From Flavobacterium pectinovorum (lineage in GTDB: Bacteria; Bacteroidota; Bacteroidia; Flavobacteriales; Flavobacteriaceae): DNA of 64,000 nt. The position numbers and the translations under genes are program-made. The notes under the pieces were generated by a model. It had not been told where the DNA came from, ran no database searches, and saw nothing but the letters and a program-made list of their open reading frames with translations. The stretch spans positions 1 to 64,000 of the forward strand of contig NZ_FRBX01000008.1 of NCBI RefSeq assembly GCF_900142715.1, read 5' to 3'. Shown here in pieces: positions 34,450-41,985 of the stretch (position 1 is the first letter of the stretch; each line of letters starts with the position of its first letter).

Positions 34450-37377
34450 ATGACAAAATGTATAATTAGATTTTTAGTTGTATCGATCTTTTTTTTGCCT
34501 GCTATTATAAGTGCGCAAATAAAAAAAATCGGAGTTCCGTTTATTACAAATTATAATCCAAAAACATACAAGGCAGCTTCAGAAAACTGGGATGTTTTGC
34601 AGGATTCAAAGGGAATGATGTTTTTTGCCAATCATTTTGGTATTATGCAATTTGATGGTGTGCGATGGAATATTGTTACACAGCCAGAAAATAAAAGTAT
34701 GGTAAGGTCCCTTGCAATCGATAAAAATGATCGGATATATGTGGGGGCTCAATGCGATTTTGGTTATACTTTTCAGTTGCCAAACGGGCAATACAAATAT
34801 ACTTCATTGGTCAAATTACTTCCGGTTTCGTCCAGAAATTTTGGAGATGTTTTACATACTGTTGTTCGAAATAACGAAGTGATTTTTTTCTCAAACGAAA
34901 AAATATTTATTTATAAGAACAATAAAATCAAGGTAATAGAATCTACTTCAAATTTTGATGAGTTTTTTAATGTTGGCACTTCTATTTATGTTTTAGATAA
35001 CAGAAAAGGTTTGTTGAAGTTAAAAGATGATGTTTTAATTCCTGTAGAAAAAGGGCAACAATTTTTGGGAATGAAAATTCGGAAAGCTTTTGCTACTAAA
35101 GACGGATTGATGCTGCTAACCCAAAAAAATGGTCTTTTTATTTATAAAAATAATCTAATAAAACCTTTTGTTACAGAAGCTGATTATTTATTGAAACAGT
35201 ATCAAATTACGACCGCAATTTTGTTTCCCGATGGCTATTTAGGAATTGGAACACGACAATCCGGATTGATAGTTATTGATAGTACCGGACATTTAATTCA
35301 GCACATTAATAAACAAATGGGGCTGCAAAATGAATATGTTACAAATCTTAAAACGGATAAAGAAGGCAATTTATGGGTAACTTTAAAAGAAGGTATTTCA
35401 TTAATTCAGATTTCTTCGCCTTTGTCCAGAATATTAGACACATCAAGTTCAGAAACTAAAATATATTGCAGCCAGATTTATCAAAATAAATTATATATCG
35501 CTACAGATAACGGTTTATTTTGGATGGATTGGCAAGCATATAAAAACGGAAAGCGTGAAAATACACATTTCCAACACATTTCAGGAATGTCTGAAAATGT
35601 GTGGAATGTTGGCGTTTTTGGTAAATCGCTATTGGCTTTTGAAAAAAACGGAATCTATGAAATCAAAGGGAATTCGGCTCAATTACTGGCAAAAACTGAT
35701 GGGGCGTGGCAAGGCATAAATATTCCAAATCGTCCTGATTTATTATTAGTTGGCGGTTATAACGGAATGCATTTGTTAAAAAAAATAAATGATTCCTGGG
35801 TATATCAGCATAAAATTAAAGGTTTTCAGGAAAGCAGCAGGATAATTGTAACTGATAACGAAAGTATCTGGCTTGCTCATGGTTATAAGGGAATTTTTAA
35901 AATTAAACTCAATAAAACATTTGATGCAGTTTCAGATCTTCAGTTTTACAATCAGGAAAGTGGTTTTCCTTCTAGTTTGTTTTTGAATACTTTTAAAATT
36001 AATAATCAAATACTTTTCGGAACTACAAAAGGTATTTATAAACAAGACAAAACTTCAAAAAAAATGATTCCCGACGCGGTTTTTAAAAAGTATTTGGGAT
36101 TGGAAAATCATATTCGATTGCTTAAAGCAGATAATCAAAATAATTTCTGGTATGTTTCCGGAGAAAATACCGGAAAAATGACCCGACAGACAAATGGAAA
36201 TTTTACTGTAGAAGAATTGCCTTTTAGAAAACTTCGATATTTATATGTTCCGGGTTTTGAAAACATTCAAACCACTACAAATGGCGATGTTTTTTTTGGT
36301 ACTCAGGATGGCTTAATTCATTATAACGCAACCAAAAATAAAAGTTATCAGGCAAAGTATAAAGCGATTATTTCTGAGGTGAAATGTATTTTACCAAAAG
36401 ATAGTTTATTGTTTTCCAGTAGATACGATGTACTTCCTAATAATATAAAATTGGATAAAAATGAACTCACTCCCGTTTTATCACATTCTAATAATGCTTT
36501 GCATTTTTCGTTTGCTTCACTTTGTTATGATGAAGCCGATGCTACAAAGTACGAATATTGGCTGGAAGGTTTTGAAGAAAAATGGTCGGATTGGAGTTTA
36601 CAGACGGAAAAAGAATATACCAATTTGCCTGAAAACGAATATATTTTTCACGTAAGGGCAAAAAATATTTACGATGTCGTAAGCGAAGAAGCTATTTTTA
36701 AATTTGAAATTTCACCGCCGTGGTACAGAACAAGTTGGGCTTATATTTTGTATTTGTTGCTTTTTGGTGTTTTGATTTATGCGATTATTAAATATCAAAA
36801 AAATCTTGCCGAGCGCGATCGGGAACAATTGATTTTAAATCAGGAAAAAGAATTATTGCGAAACAGAGCAGAATTAAACGAACAAAAACTGGCATTAGAA
36901 CAGCAAAACATGGCCATTATGCGCGAAAACCTCGAAGCTACCATTAATCTTAAAAATGCAAAAGTAGCTTCTAGTACGGTGAATCTAATCCATTTAAATG
37001 AAATTTTGCTTTCGATAAAAGAACTTATCGGACAAATTGATAAAAAGAATGACACTAATGTAAATTTCAGTTTATTGACCAAAATAAACCGATTGATTGA
37101 TCATGAACTTCAGGGAGATCAGCATTGGAATGAATTTGAAGAAATTTTCAACCAGCTTCATGATAATTTTATGCAACGCTTGAAAACGAGTTTTCCAGAA
37201 TTAACTCCCCGTGATATGCGTCTGTGTGCTTATTTGCGAATGAATTTTAATACCAAAGAAATTGCGCCGCTTTTAGGAATCTCCGTAAGAGGCGTGGAAG
37301 ATACCCGATATCGCATTCGCAAGAAATTACAACTTTCGTCAGATGCGAATATTACGGAGTTTATTTTGAATTTTTAG
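34450..37377 (+). CDS. Membrane-spanning one-component regulator (beta-propeller, Y_Y_Y, LuxR-type HTH)
   Basis: This 975 aa protein has a signal peptide (LPAIISAQ) and then a large periplasmic part with regulator-propeller repeats (ENWDVLQDSKGMMFFANHFG; NLKTDKEGNLWVTLKEGISL). A Y_Y_Y-type Ig domain follows (YEYWLEGFEEKWSDWSLQ), then one TM at about 762-782 (WAYILYLLLFGVLIYAIIKY), a coiled coil and a C-terminal HTH (ELTPRDMRLCAYLRMNFNTK, IAPLLGISVRGVEDTRYRIR). There is no histidine kinase or receiver domain, so it differs from classical HTCS. It should sense a sugar outside and bind DNA while in the membrane. It likely controls the glycan/protein-degrading genes that follow on the same strand. 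Confidence 0.85.
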   Translation: MTKCIIRFLVVSIFFLPAIISAQIKKIGVPFITNYNPKTYKAASENWDVLQDSKGMMFFANHFGIMQFDGVRWNIVTQPENKSMVRSLAIDKNDRIYVGAQCDFGYTFQLPNGQYKYTSLVKLLPVSSRNFGDVLHTVVRNNEVIFFSNEKIFIYKNNKIKVIESTSNFDEFFNVGTSIYVLDNRKGLLKLKDDVLIPVEKGQQFLGMKIRKAFATKDGLMLLTQKNGLFIYKNNLIKPFVTEADYLLKQYQITTAILFPDGYLGIGTRQSGLIVIDSTGHLIQHINKQMGLQNEYVTNLKTDKEGNLWVTLKEGISLIQISSPLSRILDTSSSETKIYCSQIYQNKLYIATDNGLFWMDWQAYKNGKRENTHFQHISGMSENVWNVGVFGKSLLAFEKNGIYEIKGNSAQLLAKTDGAWQGINIPNRPDLLLVGGYNGMHLLKKINDSWVYQHKIKGFQESSRIIVTDNESIWLAHGYKGIFKIKLNKTFDAVSDLQFYNQESGFPSSLFLNTFKINNQILFGTTKGIYKQDKTSKKMIPDAVFKKYLGLENHIRLLKADNQNNFWYVSGENTGKMTRQTNGNFTVEELPFRKLRYLYVPGFENIQTTTNGDVFFGTQDGLIHYNATKNKSYQAKYKAIISEVKCILPKDSLLFSSRYDVLPNNIKLDKNELTPVLSHSNNALHFSFASLCYDEADATKYEYWLEGFEEKWSDWSLQTEKEYTNLPENEYIFHVRAKNIYDVVSEEAIFKFEISPPWYRTSWAYILYLLLFGVLIYAIIKYQKNLAERDREQLILNQEKELLRNRAELNEQKLALEQQNMAIMRENLEATINLKNAKVASSTVNLIHLNEILLSIKELIGQIDKKNDTNVNFSLLTKINRLIDHELQGDQHWNEFEEIFNQLHDNFMQRLKTSFPELTPRDMRLCAYLRMNFNTKEIAPLLGISVRGVEDTRYRIRKKLQLSSDANITEFILNF

Positions 37378-37462
37378 TTTGTCATTTCGAGGAACGAGAA
37401 ATCACATCCAGAGAGCGACGAACTGTGTGTCTTAACTTTATGTGATTAAATGACAAACTAAA
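37373..37462. repeat. Long-range inverted repeat overlapping the regulator stop codon
   Basis: TTTAGTTTGTCATTT (37373-37387) and AAATGACAAACTAAA (37448-37462) are perfect 15-base arms; inside, AATCACAT and ATGTGATT also pair. The left arm contains the stop codon of the regulator. It fits a dispersed flavobacterial repeat that may also stop transcription. Confidence 0.7.
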
Positions 37463-37483
37463 CACAAAAAGTATCGGCATTTC

Positions 37484-37516
37484 AAACCCGACAGGTTTTT
37501 AAAACCAGTCGGGTTT
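37484..37516. repeat. Inverted repeat of the AAACCCGACAGG family
   Basis: AAACCCGACAGGTTTT and AAAACCAGTCGGGTTT pair with a single mismatch. It lies in the 497-base spacer between the regulator and the GH16 gene. The rest of that spacer (to 37874) is AT-rich with no convincing gene; a 60-codon minus-strand ORF there is not supported. Confidence 0.75.
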
Positions 37517-37874
37517 AACGCATCTTGTTCTAAATTACAAAATGAGGACAGATTTTATAATTCTTTTTAATCATTTAATCTGTGGCAAACATTTCACTAC
37601 GCATTCCTACAAAATAAATTCAAGCTTTTTCTCTCTAAAACCAACCGTTAAGCAATTTTTCACTATAAGTAAAATCCTAAGTAGTTTTACGGTTTTTGAA
37701 AGCTGATTATTACATTTTTTTACAAACACCGTAGTCAAACCGTACCTCAAAATTGACATCTTCGGTAGTTTATTTGTTAATATTGTCATCTTATTAATAC
37801 AATATAGAACTGTTTTTTAAAAAATAGAAGATTTATTGTGTTAATGAACTTTACTAACAAAAAACTAAAAAAAA

Positions 37875-40800
37875 ATGAAACAAAAAGACTTTTCTTTCGG
37901 CCGACCACCGGGAAGTAATTACTATTTTTTAAAAAGGTGTATTATTCTAATACTATTTTTTCTTACACCTTTTTTAAGACTTCAGGCACAATGCAACACT
38001 TTAGTTTGGTCTGATGAGTTTAACGGAACCACAGTAGATTTAACAAAATGGCAAAGTATTTCCGGAAATGGCTGTCCTTCGCTTTGCGGATTTGGAAATG
38101 CAGAAGCTCAGCGTTATGATCCAAACCAGGCAACAATCGTCAAAGAAGGTACAGACAGTTATCTGAATATTCAGGCGAAATACGAGCCAAGCGCATCATT
38201 TCCGCAACAGCCCTATTCTTCAGCCAAATTAACAACTGAAGGAAAGTATGCCATAAAGTACGGAAGAATTGAAGCCCGCATGAAGTTATCTAACGGAATG
38301 GGAGCTTGGCCGGCATTTTGGATGTTGCCGGCAGGTACCGCAAACTGGCCTTATACTGGCGAAATTGATATTATGGAAGCCAAACACAGAAACCCAAAAT
38401 CAATAGATGGAACTATTCATTATGATGGAGGCGGATACCATTATACAGGCAGAAGTTATACATCGCCAACAGATTTATCTAATGAATTTCACGTTTATGC
38501 TGTAGAATGGGGACCAAATATTATCAAATGGTTTATTGATGGTAATTTATTTCATACCGCTACTCCAAATACTACAGTAAACGGCGGATGGCCTTTTAAT
38601 GAGCAACAGTTTTATATTATTCTAAATCTGGCTGTTGGTAGTTTAGGAACGCCTTATACAAGTGTAAATGGTGCAGGAGTTGAGCCAATTCCGGCAGATT
38701 TTCCGGCAAAATTACAAGTAGATTATGTTCGTGTTTACAGCGGAAGTTTTAATTACGGTGTAGTTGGTGATGCAAAAGTGTATCAAAACGAAACCAATAA
38801 AACGTATTCTTTAAATGCAATTGCCGGTGCCACTTACAACTGGACAGTTCCTGCAGGTGCCAGCATTACATCTGGACAAGGAACAAATACCATTACGGTT
38901 AACTGGGGAACATCAGGAGGAGATGTTGCCGTAGCTACAACAGTTTCCGGATGTACTGCAAATACTTATAAACTGGCCGTAACAACAGAAGCCGTTTTGC
39001 CTGTAGAAAAAATCCATGAAGATTTTCAATCGAATCGAAATATAGTGTATGGTCTTAAAACGGGAGTTTTAACAGAAGCTACAGCAAACCCATCGGCAAC
39101 AGGAATAAATACTTCTGCTTTGGTGGGGAAATATGTTCGTAACTCATCTGAATTATATGATGTTTTGAATATTAAAAACGTGGTAATCAGCAATGCAAAT
39201 GATTATGTATACGGAAGAAAAAGAATGTCTTTTGATATTTATACATCTGCACCGGTTGGTACAAAAATTTCCATGCAATTAGAAAACAGTTTGGTAACAA
39301 CAGCAACCAATTTTCCGTCAGGAAGACACAGTGGTTACAAAGCAACGACAACGGTACAAAACAAATGGGAAACGATCGAATTCGAATTCGAAAAAGTAAT
39401 CGACCCCAATACAAGTGCTTTGACAATCAATACTGTAGTTTTTCTTTTTGAATCCAATTCAAATTCAGGAGCGACGTATTATTTTGATAATCTGTTGACA
39501 AAAGCCGCTCCGGAAAAACCAATTATTGCGACCGACGTTTTGCAAAACTACGACGGAATAAATAAAATCATTAAAGGAACTACAACAGGAACTTATTCCG
39601 TAGTAGCAAATCCGGGTGCAAATTCAGTTAACGCTTCCGCGAATGTGGCACGTTATGTTCGAAATGTAACCGAGCAATATGACGTTTTATTTTTCAATAC
39701 ACAAAGCACAATTGAAGATGCTGGTTTATTGAAAAATCAGACCAATAAAATTATGATTGATGTCTATACTTCGGCACCAATTGGTACAGTTGTAAGTTTG
39801 AATTTAGAGAATAGTGCCACATCGCTTCCGGCTAATTTTCCAACAGGAAGAAACAGTAACTATGTAGCGATCACAACCAAACAAAATCAATGGGAAACAC
39901 TAACTTTCTATTACAATTCAAGTCCCGACGCAGGAACTTCAAATCTGGCAATAAACCAAATGGTATTGTTATTTAATTCAGGTTCTTATACAAGCGATAC
40001 CTATTATTTTGATAACATCAGAATTGGTTCAACCAAATTACCGGACACTTTTACGCCGGGTGTTGTTTATGAAGATTATCAAAACACACATAATATTACG
40101 TTTAGAGATGCCATCGGAACTTATACTGCTAACACAGCAAATCCAAATGCAAGCGGGATAAATACCTCTTCAAATGTTGGGCGATATGTTAGAAAATCAA
40201 CTGAATTGTATGATAATTTTTCGTTCAATACCACTTTAACCAATATTGGAGATTTCAAATCAGGAACTAAAAAGTTTGCGATGGATGTGTACACTTCAGC
40301 TCCGGTTGGATCTATAATTTCATGGCAGGCAGAAAGTAATGCTTCTATTCCGTCCAATTATCCTGCGGGTAGACATAGCATTTACCAAGGTGTTGTAAAA
40401 CAAAGCAATGCATGGCATACCGTAACTTTCACATATGCAAGTACTCCGGACGCTTCTACATTAGACAGCGATGTAAATCGTTTTGTATTCTTGTTTGAAC
40501 CTGGAACAAATTCAGGAAACACCTATTATTTTGATAATTTAAGAGCTTTAAATTTAGTTTCTACAGAAAATCCTCCGGCAACTTTACCTGCACCGTGGGT
40601 GAGTACAGATTTAGGCGCTGTAACTCCGGCAGGAGAAGCAACGCACGCCAGCGGAACTTTCACCATAAAAGGTTCAGGAACTGATATTTGGGAATCAAGC
40701 GATCAGTTTCAATATGTATATCAACCGATAACTGGTGATGCAGAAATTATTGCCAGAGTAAATTCATTGACAAATACCAATACTTATGCAAAAGCGGGAG

Positions 40801-41837
40801 TGATGTTTAGAGAAACGCTTACGCCCACTTCTAAACACGCTATGACCACAATTACGGCTGCGGCTGGAGTAGAATTTTTATCAAGAGATGCAGTTGCAGT
40901 AGCAACAATTCAGCAGGGAGCAGCGGGAACAACCCCAAAATGGCTTCGTATTGTTCGTTCAGGAAATGTATTTACATCTTACACATCGGATAACGGAACA
41001 ACCTGGACACAACTTGGAACACCAAGAACGATTGCCATGGCCAATACGATTTATGTGGGAATGGCCGTGACTTCCCATGCAAATGGAACTTTGGCAACTG
41101 GAGTTTTTAGCGACGTAATTGTTAGAAATATTACACCTCCAAATAGCAATGTCAATTTGGCTTTGGCCAAAACAGCGACAGCTTCAACAGAAGAAAATAC
41201 CACTTATTCTTCGGCGAAAGCCACAGACGGCGACGCAACAACCACAAGATGGGCGAGTAGTTTTGCTAATGCAAGCGAATGGATTTATGTTGATTTAGGA
41301 TCTAATTACAACATTAATCGTGTGGTTTTAAAATGGGAAGCGGCTTTTGCAACCCAATATAAAATACAACTTTCTACAGATAATGTTTTCACAGATAATG
41401 AAACCCTAAATACGCAAACGGCAAGTGATGGCGGAACAGATGATTTAGCGGTAAGCGGAACAGGAAGATACCTGAGAATTTTATGTTCTGCAAAAGCGCT
41501 GGCTCCGTACGGATATTCATTGTTTGAAATTGAAGCTTACGGATCTGCATCATCAGCTAAAATAGCAAATGTTGTGGAGGAAGCCGAAGTTACCAATACA
41601 GATTTTGTAATGTATCCAAATCCTGCAAGCAGTTATATTCAGGTTTCATTACCTGAAAAATTAGATCACAAAGTAATTACGATTTATGATAATTCAGGAA
41701 CAGCTTTAATACAGACAAAAGTAGATGCTGATACACAGGAAAGCGTAATTGATATTAGCAGATTAACAAGAGGAATTTATATTCTGAATATTAAATCAGA
41801 TCAAAAAAGTTGGACTAAAAAACTGATTAAGCAATAA
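37875..41837 (+). CDS. GH16 endo-beta-1,3-glucanase (laminarinase-like), multi-modular, T9SS
   Basis: This 1320 aa protein has a long signal peptide (FLRLQAQ, about 1-39). The GH16 domain (about 40-290) has the catalytic motif E163-I-D165-I-M-E168 in GEIDIMEAKHR. Then come a PKD-like domain (about 295-375), three tandem modules of about 170 residues (376-550, 554-725, 729-895) each ending in YYFDN, and a laminin-G/DUF1349-like domain (about 905-1090). An F5/8 type C (CBM32-like) domain (about 1094-1235) and a T9SS signal (FVMYPNPASSYIQVSL to KKLIKQ) complete it. It is secreted and attacks mixed or beta-1,3-glucans such as laminarin. It is the first of five secreted proteins in a row. Confidence 0.92.
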   Translation: MKQKDFSFGRPPGSNYYFLKRCIILILFFLTPFLRLQAQCNTLVWSDEFNGTTVDLTKWQSISGNGCPSLCGFGNAEAQRYDPNQATIVKEGTDSYLNIQAKYEPSASFPQQPYSSAKLTTEGKYAIKYGRIEARMKLSNGMGAWPAFWMLPAGTANWPYTGEIDIMEAKHRNPKSIDGTIHYDGGGYHYTGRSYTSPTDLSNEFHVYAVEWGPNIIKWFIDGNLFHTATPNTTVNGGWPFNEQQFYIILNLAVGSLGTPYTSVNGAGVEPIPADFPAKLQVDYVRVYSGSFNYGVVGDAKVYQNETNKTYSLNAIAGATYNWTVPAGASITSGQGTNTITVNWGTSGGDVAVATTVSGCTANTYKLAVTTEAVLPVEKIHEDFQSNRNIVYGLKTGVLTEATANPSATGINTSALVGKYVRNSSELYDVLNIKNVVISNANDYVYGRKRMSFDIYTSAPVGTKISMQLENSLVTTATNFPSGRHSGYKATTTVQNKWETIEFEFEKVIDPNTSALTINTVVFLFESNSNSGATYYFDNLLTKAAPEKPIIATDVLQNYDGINKIIKGTTTGTYSVVANPGANSVNASANVARYVRNVTEQYDVLFFNTQSTIEDAGLLKNQTNKIMIDVYTSAPIGTVVSLNLENSATSLPANFPTGRNSNYVAITTKQNQWETLTFYYNSSPDAGTSNLAINQMVLLFNSGSYTSDTYYFDNIRIGSTKLPDTFTPGVVYEDYQNTHNITFRDAIGTYTANTANPNASGINTSSNVGRYVRKSTELYDNFSFNTTLTNIGDFKSGTKKFAMDVYTSAPVGSIISWQAESNASIPSNYPAGRHSIYQGVVKQSNAWHTVTFTYASTPDASTLDSDVNRFVFLFEPGTNSGNTYYFDNLRALNLVSTENPPATLPAPWVSTDLGAVTPAGEATHASGTFTIKGSGTDIWESSDQFQYVYQPITGDAEIIARVNSLTNTNTYAKAGVMFRETLTPTSKHAMTTITAAAGVEFLSRDAVAVATIQQGAAGTTPKWLRIVRSGNVFTSYTSDNGTTWTQLGTPRTIAMANTIYVGMAVTSHANGTLATGVFSDVIVRNITPPNSNVNLALAKTATASTEENTTYSSAKATDGDATTTRWASSFANASEWIYVDLGSNYNINRVVLKWEAAFATQYKIQLSTDNVFTDNETLNTQTASDGGTDDLAVSGTGRYLRILCSAKALAPYGYSLFEIEAYGSASSAKIANVVEEAEVTNTDFVMYPNPASSYIQVSLPEKLDHKVITIYDNSGTALIQTKVDADTQESVIDISRLTRGIYILNIKSDQKSWTKKLIKQ

Positions 41838-41985
41838 TTATAATCCGTTGGGTGTAAAGTGATTTTAAAGAATATTGCCTAATTAAATAGGAATTTAAAT
41901 TTAAAGGATAGCACCAAACAATACACCTGACGGACATAATTTTTTGATTTGAAAACTATTTAAGTAACCCCAAAATAATTTAGAT

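Noticed and set aside
37607..37789. Minus-strand ORF of 60 aa in the spacer before the GH16 gene
   Set aside because: Composition is that of an AT-rich spacer, with no motif and no clear start context.
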